Positions 1 to 7,555 of a stretch of 64,000 bases of DNA are shown here, one piece after another. The stretch lies in NCBI RefSeq assembly GCF_004028635.1, contig NZ_RQJW01000010.1, positions 248,001 through 312,000 on the forward strand. The letters run 5' to 3'. Position numbers and translations under genes: made by a program. The notes under the pieces were generated by a model. The model was not told where the DNA came from. It did not search any database and worked only from the letters and a program-made list of their open reading frames with translations. Each line of letters begins with the position of its first letter. Within the stretch, counting starts at the first letter, position 1. The DNA is from Streptomyces cyaneus. Its GTDB lineage: Bacteria; Actinomycetota; Actinomycetes; Streptomycetales; Streptomycetaceae.

Positions 1-2
1 AG

Positions 3-662
3 CTGCGCACCTCGCTCGGCCAGGCTACCCCGTCCGTCTCGGCCTCGGCGGGCGGCGACCATGCCGCTCACGGCGCCGCCGCGGGCACCGGCGGAAGCGG
101 CGAGCACGGCGTCGGCCTCGACAAGGTCCTGGCGGCCGCGCGCGCCGAGGGCCTGGGCGACCCCGTGGAGATCGTGCCGCCCGCCGACGCCTCGTCCGCG
201 TACGTGGTGAAGCAGGTGCAGCGCAGCTGGCCGACGAAGCAGGACTCGGCCGCGATCGATCCGGCCAACGGCGAGGTCGTCGATGTGCTGCGGTTCGCCG
301 ACTACCCGGTGCTCGCCAAGCTGACCCGCTGGGGCATCGACCTGCACACCGGTGTCCTCTTCGGTCTGGTCAACCAGATCGCCCTGATGCTGCTCGCGCT
401 CTCGCTGATCCTGCTGATCGTGTGGGGCTACCGCATGTGGTGGCAGCGCGGCCGCGGCTCCGCGTTCGGCCGCCCCGTCCCGCGCGGCGCCTGGCAGCAG
501 GTACCCCCGCAGATCCTGGTCCCGCTGGTGGCGGTCGTCGCCGTACTCGGCTACTTCGTGCCGCTGTTCGGCATCTCGCTGGCCGCGTTCATCGTCGTCG
601 ACGTCGTCCTCGGAGAGGTAGCCCATCGGCGGGGGAAGCGGACGCCCGCGGAAGTGAACTAG
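3..662 (+). CDS. PepSY-associated membrane protein, C-terminal part
   Basis: The reading frame is already open at the left edge, so the true start lies outside the window. The visible part has a Gly/Ala/His-rich linker, then a soluble segment with VKQVQRSWPTKQDSAAIDP, as seen in PepSY domains. After that come the segment RWGIDLHTGVLFGLVNQ and two hydrophobic helices (about residues 120-140 and 175-200 of the visible frame). This order matches the end of PepSY-associated TM-helix proteins (PF03929), inner-membrane proteins often linked to iron or flavin reduction or to peptidase inhibition. The substrate cannot be told from this fragment. A strong hairpin follows 25 bases after the stop. Confidence 0.75.
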   Translation: MRTSLGQATPSVSASAGGDHAAHGAAAGTGGSGEHGVGLDKVLAAARAEGLGDPVEIVPPADASSAYVVKQVQRSWPTKQDSAAIDPANGEVVDVLRFADYPVLAKLTRWGIDLHTGVLFGLVNQIALMLLALSLILLIVWGYRMWWQRGRGSAFGRPVPRGAWQQVPPQILVPLVAVVAVLGYFVPLFGISLAAFIVVDVVLGEVAHRRGKRTPAEVN

Positions 663-686
663 GGGGATGCTGCAGGGGTGAAGGAC

Positions 687-734
687 TTGGGGCCCGGTTC
701 CGGGGGGAACCGGGAACCGGGAACCGGGCCCCAA
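687..734. terminator. Bidirectional hairpin terminator
   Basis: There is a perfect 15-bp inverted repeat, 687-701 against 720-734, with an 18-base loop. It lies between the stop of the rightward PepSY gene and the stop of the leftward TPR gene, so it can end transcription from both sides. Confidence 0.8.
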
Positions 735-742
735 CACACTGT

Positions 743-1090
743 TCAGAGCTGCTCGAAGTCGCCCGCCAGCGCCGAGGCCAGGCGCATGTGCGGCTCGGCT
801 TCCTCGTGCCGCCCCTGCCGTTGCAGAGTGCGGCCCAGCATCAGCCGGGCGTACTGCTCGACGGGGTCGTGCTCGACGATGACGCGCAACTCGCCCTCCG
901 CGCGCCGCAGTTGGGCCGAGTGGTAGTAGGCGCGCGCCAGCAGCAGCCGCGCTCCGGTCTGCTGCGGCGCCTCCTCGACCAGCCTGCCGAGGACGCGCGC
1001 GGCAGCGGCGTAGTCCTTGGCGTCGAAGAACATCTGCGCGCGCTCCCAGCGCTCGGCCGGTGTTCCGTGGTCGTAGTACGTCGTGTCCAC
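743..1090 (-). CDS. Small tetratricopeptide-repeat protein
   Basis: A 115-residue cytoplasmic protein made almost entirely of TPR-like helix pairs: WERAQMFFDAKDYAAAARVLGRL, ARLLLARAYYHSAQLRRAE and ARLMLGRTLQRQGRHEEAE. Such proteins act as protein-protein interaction scaffolds. No enzymatic motif is present and no partner is encoded next to it. It stands alone on the minus strand and converges on the PepSY gene. The TPR call is secure from the repeat spacing; the biological role is unknown. Confidence 0.75.
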   Translation of the reverse strand: MDTTYYDHGTPAERWERAQMFFDAKDYAAAARVLGRLVEEAPQQTGARLLLARAYYHSAQLRRAEGELRVIVEHDPVEQYARLMLGRTLQRQGRHEEAEPHMRLASALAGDFEQL

Positions 1091-1175
1091 TCGTGACCTC
1101 CTTCGACTTCGACGCCGTCAACGGAGCACGGTGGTTCAATATTCCACTACTGGGTCATCGAGATCCCCAACTGGG

Positions 1176-1622
1176 TCATCGAGCCATGGCGCCGAGTTCG
1201 GCGTTGGCCCGCTCGGTGATGAGGGCCAGCACTCGTCCGGCGGTGGCCAGGTCCTCCGTCGGAATGCCCGCGTAGATCCGGCCGGTAATGGGGGCGGTTG
1301 CGGCGGAAGTCCTGTCGTACAGCTCCCGTCCGGCGTCCGTGATCCGCACCCGGGACGGCTCCTGAGGGGCCAGCAGCCCCGCGGCGATCAGCTCCTCGAC
1401 CACGGAGTGCGCCTGAGCGGCGTCGATCTTCAGTGCGCCGACGACACCGTCGATGACGTCGTCCCGCTCGACCGGTCCGTCGGCGATGGCGACGAGCCGG
1501 AGGGTGACGGACTGCTGGAACGTCGCGCCGTGCCGGGCCAGTACATCCTCCAGAAGCGCGCGGGCGGCGTAGTGGGCCAGAGCTATGACTCGGGGGTTGA
1601 CCAGGGGAGTGGTGGTGGTCAT
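1176..1622 (-). CDS. MarR-like winged-helix protein
   Basis: A 148-residue protein with the helical layout of a divergent MarR-type regulator. An N-terminal dimerisation helix (LAHYAARALLEDVLARHG) is followed by a helix-turn-helix region (VVEELIAAGLLAPQ), a wing-like segment (RVRITDAGRELYDR) and a C-terminal helix. Its ATG overlaps the stop of the upstream MarR gene in an ATGA arrangement at 1619-1622, so the two are probably translationally coupled and may heterodimerise or act in sequence. The regulator class is fairly clear; the ligand and targets are not. Confidence 0.7.
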   Translation of the reverse strand: MTTTTPLVNPRVIALAHYAARALLEDVLARHGATFQQSVTLRLVAIADGPVERDDVIDGVVGALKIDAAQAHSVVEELIAAGLLAPQEPSRVRITDAGRELYDRTSAATAPITGRIYAGIPTEDLATAGRVLALITERANAELGAMAR

Positions 1623-2131
1623 GACTGCTCCTTGTCGGACTCGGTGTCGGTGGCCAGCGGGTCAAGAGGTACGTCGAGCAGGGTCGCCAGGTCGCGCGTG
1701 AACTCCCGCGTGCGCGCGCTGTCCAGGCCGCCGAGCGGCGCCAGCAGCTGCTGCAGAAGCCCCTGGACCACCTTGATCGCCTGCTGGGTCCGCTCACGGC
1801 CCTGCTCGGTCAGCGCCAGCTGTACCGCGCGCGGGTCGCGGGGATCCCGGGTGCGTTCGAGGAGGCCGGCGGTTTCCAGGGAGCGCGCCAGTTTGGAGAC
1901 GTACAGCGGTTCGAGCCCGGTGTGGTCGGCGAGGCGCCGCTGACTGGGGCGCTCTCCGCGGCGCTGCATGCCGTACAGCGAGGCCACCAGCGCGTACTGC
2001 GCATGGGTGAGCCCCAGCGGGGTCACGGCCCGGTCGACCGCGACCCGCCACTTCGTGGACAGGCGCCACACCAGAAACCCGGGAGAGACCTTCTCGGAAC
2101 CCTTGCTCATGCCCGACACCTCCTCGCTCAC
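1619..2131 (-). CDS. MarR-family transcriptional regulator
   Basis: A 170-residue regulator with a canonical MarR winged helix. RLADHTGLEPLYVSKLARSLETAGLLERTRDPRDPRAVQLALTE is the recognition helix plus wing with the family DxR signature. The predicted start gives MSEEVSG; an internal ATG (MSKGSEK, first base at 2110) is also possible. It is the first gene of a two-gene MarR unit and is divergent from the pirin gene, so it may control its own promoter and that of pirin through the inverted repeat at 2145-2163. MarR proteins usually lose DNA affinity on binding phenolics or on thiol oxidation. The ligand here is unknown. Confidence 0.85.
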   Translation of the reverse strand: MSEEVSGMSKGSEKVSPGFLVWRLSTKWRVAVDRAVTPLGLTHAQYALVASLYGMQRRGERPSQRRLADHTGLEPLYVSKLARSLETAGLLERTRDPRDPRAVQLALTEQGRERTQQAIKVVQGLLQQLLAPLGGLDSARTREFTRDLATLLDVPLDPLATDTESDKEQS

Positions 2132-2144
2132 GCTCGATACACTA

Positions 2145-2163
2145 CATGGACACTATATCCATG
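2145..2163. promoter_or_regulatory. Candidate MarR operator
   Basis: CATGGA-N7-TCCATG is a perfect 6-bp inverted repeat in the divergent region between the MarR gene and pirin. It lies 14 bases upstream of the MarR start, in the most AT-rich part of the gap. Its size and position suit a MarR dimer. Binding is inferred. Confidence 0.45.
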
Positions 2164-2244
2164 GCTACTATTTTCTGAACCGCATCGAGACAGCGCCGGG
2201 TGACGGACTGACGCGGCGGCCCCGGCAGGGCTACTTTGGGCGAC

Positions 2245-3210
2245 ATGAGCAATCTTGATCGCGAGGCGGTGCCTGCCATCTGCGGCGGCCGCGGTTTCGT
2301 CGTGGCGGAGCCCGTACGCGAACTTCTCAGCCCTCGCCGCGTCAAGCTCGGCGAGTCCACCGAAGTCCGTCGCCTGCTGCCCAACCTGGGGCGGCGCATG
2401 GTCGGCGCCTGGTGCTTCGTCGATCACTACGGCCCCGACGACATCGCCGACGAGCCCGGCATGCAGGTGCCGCCGCACCCGCACATGGGCCTGCAGACGG
2501 TGAGCTGGCTGCACGAGGGCGAGGTGCTGCACCGCGACTCGACCGGGAGCCTGCAGACCATCCGCCCCCGTGAACTGGGCCTGATGACCTCCGGCCGGGC
2601 GATCAGCCACTCCGAGGAGAGCCCGAAGCCCCACGCCCGCTTCCTGCACGGCGCCCAGCTCTGGGTCGCCCTCCCGGACAGTCACCGCCACACCGACCCG
2701 CACTTCGAACACCACGCCGAACTGCCGGTCGTCACGGCGCCGGGCCTGCGGGCCACGCTGATCCTGGGCGGCCTCGACGGCGCGACCTCACCCGGCACGA
2801 CGTACACCCCGATCGTCGGCGCCGACCTGACCCTCGAGCGCGGCGCCGACGTACGCCTCCCGCTGGAGCCGGACTTCGAGTACGCCGTCCTGTCCATGTC
2901 CGGCGAGGCCCATGTGGACGGCGTGCCGGTGCTGCCCGGCTCGATGCTCTACCTCGGCTGCGGCCGCACCGAACTCCCGCTGCGTGCGGAGTCGGACGCC
3001 GGACTGATGCTTCTCGGCGGCGAGCCGTTCGAGGAGGAGCTGATCATGTTCTGGAACTGGATCGGGCGATCTCAGGAAGAGATCGTACAGGCCCGCCAGG
3101 ACTGGATGGAAGGCTCCCGGTTCGGGGAGGTGAAGGGGTACGACGGGGCTCCACTGCCCGCACCGGAGTTGCCGCTGGTGCCGTTGAAACCGCGAGGAAG
3201 AGTGCGTTGA
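2245..3210 (+). CDS. Pirin family protein
   Basis: A 321-residue bicupin. The N-terminal cupin carries the metal-binding HPHMGLQTVSW motif and, further on, HRDSTGS and the glutamate of SHSEE. The C-terminal cupin is present and ends with the typical GGEPFEEELIMFWNW segment. Bacterial pirins bind Fe(II); some have quercetinase activity and others act in redox sensing. The ATG at 2245 is preferred over an in-frame TTG three codons earlier because it gives the usual short N-terminus. The ribosome-binding site is weak. The gene is divergent from the MarR pair, as is common for stress-responsive pirins. Confidence 0.9.
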   Translation: MSNLDREAVPAICGGRGFVVAEPVRELLSPRRVKLGESTEVRRLLPNLGRRMVGAWCFVDHYGPDDIADEPGMQVPPHPHMGLQTVSWLHEGEVLHRDSTGSLQTIRPRELGLMTSGRAISHSEESPKPHARFLHGAQLWVALPDSHRHTDPHFEHHAELPVVTAPGLRATLILGGLDGATSPGTTYTPIVGADLTLERGADVRLPLEPDFEYAVLSMSGEAHVDGVPVLPGSMLYLGCGRTELPLRAESDAGLMLLGGEPFEEELIMFWNWIGRSQEEIVQARQDWMEGSRFGEVKGYDGAPLPAPELPLVPLKPRGRVR

Positions 3211-3662
3211 CCTGCGGAAACGCGTCAGCGTCGGTGGCCGCAGGCGGAAGGCGGCCGGGTGATTCTCACTGTCTTCCACCTGCTTGCCGGGAGGCGTCCA
3301 AACAGCCGGCTGGCTCGGACCGGTGCGGTTGGCGATTCCACGGTGTGGCTGTCTGTGGGCGGCTGTGGCAGGACTCTTGCTGACCTAATGCTGACTTTGC
3401 TGACGCCTCGTCAGGCTCGGGTGAGGGGCTCTTTTGCCAGCTTCGGGGCTTGCGGAGGCGTTTGCAGGTTCGGTGGCGCCGGGACCGATGCTGACCTGGC
3501 TGGCGGTCGAGTCAGGCGTTGCGGAGGGACGGCGTCGCTCACACTGCCGCCTTGTTGAGGTTCCACAAGATTCCGTTGTCGCCGCTCTCTCTCGGCAGCG
3601 CCGCTTGCGTCCGATCCGAAGGTGCTGCGCCGGAGAGTGCCTAGGAGGTTCCTCGTCTCTTG

Positions 3663-3815
3663 GTGGTACAGCGTGCGCGGGCCCGTGACCTGCGAGAACG
3701 TTGGATCGGAAGGGAGGTGCTCGGGTTCTGGTCCGCGTATGGTCCGGATCTTGGTTGGGAGCCGACCGGGGTCAGGGTGTGGGGGCAGGAGCAGCGAGAC
3801 GAGCCGTGGTTGTGA
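3663..3815 (+). other. Possible small ORF or gene remnant in an intergenic gap
   Basis: The 716-base stretch 3211-3926 has no clear gene. Within it a 50-codon frame starting GTG at 3663 reads like protein (LRERWIGREVLGFWSAYGPDLG then VRVWGQEQRDEPWL). An AGGAGG lies 14 bases upstream, too far for a good ribosome-binding site, and a TAG stop precedes it in the same frame. Its third-position GC is low compared with neighbouring genes. It may be a tiny gene, but a decayed fragment is more likely. No family is recognised. Confidence 0.2.
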
Positions 3816-3926
3816 AGCCGGAGGAGCTGGCCGCCCTCGCAGGGGGGTGTGGCCAACGGCGAACCGGGAGGAGCGCATCAGGTGGATTTCTCCCGTTCCG
3901 GATTCCCCGTATTGCGTCCTGTGCTG

Positions 3927-3946
3927 CGGCCTCCGTCCGGAGGCCG
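3927..3946 (-). terminator. Terminator of the lipase gene
   Basis: A perfect 8-bp stem (3927-3934 with 3939-3946) with a 4-base loop lies 26 bases beyond the lipase stop codon on the minus strand. Confidence 0.6.
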
Positions 3947-3972
3947 GGTGGGCGGGTCGCCGGATGGATCGC

Positions 3973-5331
3973 TCAGCGCTGGGCGGGCATCGTCCAGCAG
4001 TTGGACGTGGTCGGTTTGCCCTCCAGGCGGTCGGTGAGCCAGGAGATCGCTGATCCTTGGTCGGTGATGAGGGGGGCGAGGTGGTTGGTGAGGATCCTGT
4101 CGCCGAGGTTGGGCAGGTCGACGGCCTCGTAGGTGATGTTGCCGCCCTTGCGGCACCAGTCCACGGCCAGTTGGCGGGCCTGGCGGTGCGGCACTATGTC
4201 GTCCTGGACGCCGGTGGCCACACGGACCGGACCGGCCGGCTTGAGCGTCCCGATGCGCTGCTCGTCGAGGACGGCCTGGGCGCCGGGTTCGGCGGCGATG
4301 ATGTCGGCGACGGACTTGCCGCTGGTCGTCCAGGCGGTGCTCCGGGTGAAGCCGTAGCGGATGACCGCGTCGCCGACGCACATGGTCGACGTGTCGGCGA
4401 GGGCCTTGCGCCCGGCGTCGTTGAGGTTCGCCTCGGCGATGCTGCGCATCTCGGGGTAGGTCTGGGCGAAGCCGTTGATCGCCCAGCCCAGGGCGCTGAC
4501 CAGGGCGCTCCCGTCGATGCCCTTCATGACGGCGGTCAGGTCGGCGGGCGGGGCGCCCGCGTAGGTGCCGGCGAGTTGGATGTCGGGCGCGTAGGTGGGC
4601 TGGAGTTCGGCCGCCGAGGCGGTGGCACCGCCGCCCTCGCTGTAGCCGTACAGGCCGACGCGGGAGGCGGCGGTGAGGGACGTACCGGGGAGAGCACGCG
4701 CCGCACGGACGGCGTCCAGCACCGCGCGCCCCTCGTCCACGCGGTTGACGTAGGTGTGCAGCCGGTCGGTGGCGCCCAGACCGACGTAGTCGGTGACGAC
4801 GACGGCTGCTCCGGTGGCCAGGAGACGGTAGATCGCGAGGTTGTCGTAGCCGACGGACAGGGTCTCCCCGCTGACGGTGAGCGGGTTTTCCAGGGCGTAC
4901 GAGGGCGCGCACTGGTCGCCCTGGCCCATGGTCCCCGAGGCCACCGCCACCAGGGGGCGGGGCCCGTCGCCCTTCCACTGCGCCGACGGCTCGATGTAGG
5001 CGCCGGTCACCGCGACGGGGTGGCCGCCCGAGTCGGTGGACTTGTACATCAGGCGGGTGGCGGTGCCCGGCAGGGGCCGGCCGTCGAGGCCGGGCAGCGA
5101 GAGTCCCAGGGGGAGGGGCTCCTGCCGGATCAAGGTGCCGTTGGCGGCGGGCAGTTGGGCGGGCGGTGTGTAGAAGGCCGGGATGGTGATTCCCCGGGAC
5201 ACGACGGGTTCGGTATCAGTCCCGGTGGCGTCGGCCTGGGTCACGCTGACGCAGGCGCAGGCCGCGGTGGCGATCGCGGCGGCGGTCAAGCGGTGGAACG
5301 CGGAACGCGGACGGATTCTGTAGCGGCTCAC
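3973..5331 (-). CDS. Secreted LIP-family lipase
   Basis: A 452-residue alpha/beta-hydrolase of the secretory lipase family (PF03583). It has a Sec signal peptide of about 33 residues ending near QADA. The nucleophile elbow GYSEGG (Ser at about residue 231) is followed by the family's ATASAAELQPTYAPD helix, and a late DDIVPHRQAR segment supplies the acid of the triad. The family cleaves triacylglycerols or other hydrophobic esters outside the cell. The GTG start at 5331 has GAGGAG six bases upstream, which decides it. The upstream region carries two adjacent palindromes, so the gene is probably under a dedicated regulator, but no regulator gene is adjacent. Confidence 0.88.
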   Translation of the reverse strand: MSRYRIRPRSAFHRLTAAAIATAACACVSVTQADATGTDTEPVVSRGITIPAFYTPPAQLPAANGTLIRQEPLPLGLSLPGLDGRPLPGTATRLMYKSTDSGGHPVAVTGAYIEPSAQWKGDGPRPLVAVASGTMGQGDQCAPSYALENPLTVSGETLSVGYDNLAIYRLLATGAAVVVTDYVGLGATDRLHTYVNRVDEGRAVLDAVRAARALPGTSLTAASRVGLYGYSEGGGATASAAELQPTYAPDIQLAGTYAGAPPADLTAVMKGIDGSALVSALGWAINGFAQTYPEMRSIAEANLNDAGRKALADTSTMCVGDAVIRYGFTRSTAWTTSGKSVADIIAAEPGAQAVLDEQRIGTLKPAGPVRVATGVQDDIVPHRQARQLAVDWCRKGGNITYEAVDLPNLGDRILTNHLAPLITDQGSAISWLTDRLEGKPTTSNCWTMPAQR

Positions 5332-5398
5332 AGTTCACTCCTCGCGCTGCTTCGTTGCAGGTGCGCGAAAAACTAGCACTGTTAGTTAACGCCGGTAA

Positions 5399-5426
5399 TA
5401 CTCGAGTAAGTTACGCTCGGGTAACT
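5399..5426. promoter_or_regulatory. Adjacent palindromes upstream of the lipase
   Basis: TACTCGAGTA (5399-5408) is a perfect 10-bp palindrome. It abuts AGTTAC-N6-GTAACT (5409-5426), a perfect 6-bp inverted repeat. They lie 68-95 bases upstream of the lipase GTG start, within a locally AT-rich stretch. They look like operator half-sites for one or two dimeric regulators. The rest of the gap up to 5570 shows nothing else convincing. Confidence 0.45.
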
Positions 5427-5570
5427 GTTTGTCGGAGCGAACGCGCGGCCTGGTGAAGTGGGTCGGCGTGCGTCCTTGCCCGGCTCCGGGTGCCGTGGCT
5501 CACCGAGCCGCGAGGGTCCTGCCGTCCCGCACGGAGGTCCTGGTGTTCAGCACGAGGGTCTTGGGCTCGT

Positions 5571-6704
5571 TCACGACTGTCCGCCCCCTTCACTCGGGGC
5601 GGGCAACTGCCGGTCCGCGCTCAGTGCCTGCCACACAGCGTTCGCCTGCGGCTGCTGGGGGACGACCCGGTTGGGGTCCTGCGGGGCGGGGGTGACCGGG
5701 AGGGTGCGGAAGTCGATCCGGTCGGCGTCCAGGCCGTCGAGGGAGCGGGCGAAGGAGGTCAGCGCCGACAGCGAGCCGAGGCCCTTGTCCGTGGTGATGG
5801 TGCTGGTGAGGTCGTCGAGGAGCCGGTAGAGCCGCACGGGATCCGTCAGCAGGTTGGCGGAGCGTATCTGGGTGATCAGGGCTTTCATGAAGGTCTGCTG
5901 GAGCTTGATGCGGCCGAGGTCGCTGCCGTCGCCGATGCCGTGCCGGGTCCGTACGAGGCCGAGGGCCTGTTCGCCGTTCAGGCTGTGCGTCCCCTTGGAC
6001 AGATGGGCGTGGCTGTAGGGGTCGCGGATGTCCTGCGGGACGTTCACGCGTACGCCGCCGAGCGTGTCGACCAGCTTCTTGAAACCGGTGAAGTCGATCT
6101 CCACGACGTGGTCCATCCGCAGCCCGGACAGCCGCTCGACCGTGGCGACCGTGCAGGTCATGCCTCCGGTTTCGTAGGCGGAGTTGAACATGACCGCCTT
6201 CGCGGCCGGAGCGGTTCCGGACTTGGTGGGGCAAGTCGGCCGGTCGACCAGGGTGTCCCGGGGGATGCTGATCACCGAGGCGTCCCTGCGGCCGTTGGCT
6301 ATGTGGACGACCATGGCCGTGTCGGAGCGGGCGCTGCCTTCGTCGCGGCCGTACTCACGGTTGGATCCCGACCGCGAATCCGACCCGAGCAGCAACACAT
6401 TCACCGCTCCCGGCGCCTTCCGCTCCGGCCGGACGTCTGCGTTCAGCTGCCCGTCGACGTCCTGGGAGGCGATGTTGTCGTTCAGATCCTGGTAGGCGAA
6501 GGCCGCGCCAACCCCCAGGAGCGCCATAAAGATGGTCGCCATCACCATGAGCCGATGTGCCCGGCGGCGTGCCTGGCGGCGTGACCGACGCCGGGAGACC
6601 GGCGGAGAGGTCCGGGCATCCGCGGCCTGCCGCCGATGGCGACGGTCTGTGGGCCCCCTGGAGTGCCGACGTGGCTCATCAACCGGAAGGAGTGGGTCTG
6701 TCAT
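5571..6704 (-). CDS. LytR-CpsA-Psr (LCP) family protein
   Basis: A 377-residue membrane-anchored enzyme. A long Arg-rich cytoplasmic tail (1-50) precedes one transmembrane helix (about 52-71). The extracellular LCP domain carries LLLGSDSR, ARSDTAMVVHI, SIPRDTLVD and NSAYETGG, the conserved Arg/Asp residues that bind polyprenyl-pyrophosphate and metal. LCP proteins transfer wall polymers such as teichoic acids or arabinogalactan-like glycans from a lipid carrier to peptidoglycan. The ATG overlaps the stop of the upstream broken protease gene (ATGA, 6701-6704). LCP translation may therefore depend on ribosomes that read the protease remnant. Confidence 0.92.
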   Translation of the reverse strand: MTDPLLPVDEPRRHSRGPTDRRHRRQAADARTSPPVSRRRSRRQARRRAHRLMVMATIFMALLGVGAAFAYQDLNDNIASQDVDGQLNADVRPERKAPGAVNVLLLGSDSRSGSNREYGRDEGSARSDTAMVVHIANGRRDASVISIPRDTLVDRPTCPTKSGTAPAAKAVMFNSAYETGGMTCTVATVERLSGLRMDHVVEIDFTGFKKLVDTLGGVRVNVPQDIRDPYSHAHLSKGTHSLNGEQALGLVRTRHGIGDGSDLGRIKLQQTFMKALITQIRSANLLTDPVRLYRLLDDLTSTITTDKGLGSLSALTSFARSLDGLDADRIDFRTLPVTPAPQDPNRVVPQQPQANAVWQALSADRQLPAPSEGGGQS

Positions 6705-7462
6705 GCGCTACTCCATTCGACAGCCTGAACCACCTCGACCGAGGTGAGCAGCAGCAGCGGGAGCAGGCCCTCGGTCAGGTCGGACTTCCAGGCAGTGGGA
6801 GCACCGACTGTCTTGTTGCTCTCGTCGTCCAGGGCCTTCGCCTTGCCGTCCAGCCAGAGCTTGCTGATGCGGTCGGCAGGCCGGCCCTTGAGCTGCGACT
6901 GCCACAGGCCGCCGGTGCTGTCCTTGGGTTGGGTGTGGGTGCCGCCGTTCAGGGCGCGCAGGGTGCGGCCGAGGTCGGCGCCGTGCGCGGTGAGGGGGGA
7001 ACGGGCGGGCGCTTTGCCGCGGCGTTCCATGACGATCAGCGGCAGTGAGGGCGAGCGCGCGTCGTCCCGGCCGATGCGGATCAGCTCCGTGCTGTCGAAC
7101 AGCCGCGCGTCCAACGTACCGGCGGCCAGCAGGTGTTCGGCATCGGCGGGAATCAGGTTGATGTGCGGGGTTCCGGCACGGGCAGTGTGCACGATATGGA
7201 CGCCCATGTCCTGACGGCCCTCGCCGGGCAGCACGGACACGGCGGGAGCCGCGCCGCCCGGACGGGGGCGCAGGGTGCCCCGGTCTCTGGTGATGAGGGT
7301 GACCGTTTTGGCCGCCGCTTCCCTAGCCTCGGCATGATGCCCCACCGAAGCCGACACCGCCGCCGGGCCGACGGCCTGTGCGACTGGCCCTGGCGCGGCG
7401 CCCGTGCCAGTCACCCCGCCTGTGGGTGCGGGGATCATCCCCCGCTTGACTGATGTGTGCAA
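6701..7462 (-). pseudogene. Truncated S8 (subtilisin-like) protease, prodomain only
   Basis: The 253 codons match the prosegment of large Streptomyces S8 peptidases: VTLITRDRG, NLIPADAEHLLAAGTLDARLFD, TELIRIGRDDA, LPLIV, then KLWLDGKAKALDDESNKTVGAPTAWK. In intact enzymes this is followed at once by the catalytic VLDTG motif. Here the frame runs into LLPLLLLTSVEVVQAVEWSSA and stops, so the Asp, His and Ser of the triad are all missing. The ribosome-binding site is good (AAGGAG, 7 bases before a TTG start), so it may still be translated. It is either a pseudogene or a free prodomain that could inhibit related proteases. The prodomain identity is strong by motif. Confidence 0.75.
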
Positions 7463-7555
7463 CGCGCTGCTCCTTAGAGACGCGGCCCATGCCGGGTCAA
7501 CTGATGGATCGTCAACTAGGTGCCAGAAACAGGACTTCGGTCCATCGGGGGCCGC

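Noticed and set aside
3411..3878. 155-codon minus-strand frame between pirin and lipase
   Set aside because: Pro/Arg/Ser-rich with no domain or ribosome-binding site.
5411..5593. 60-codon minus-strand frame between lipase and LCP
   Set aside because: Highly charged low-complexity sequence overlapping the palindromes; no support.
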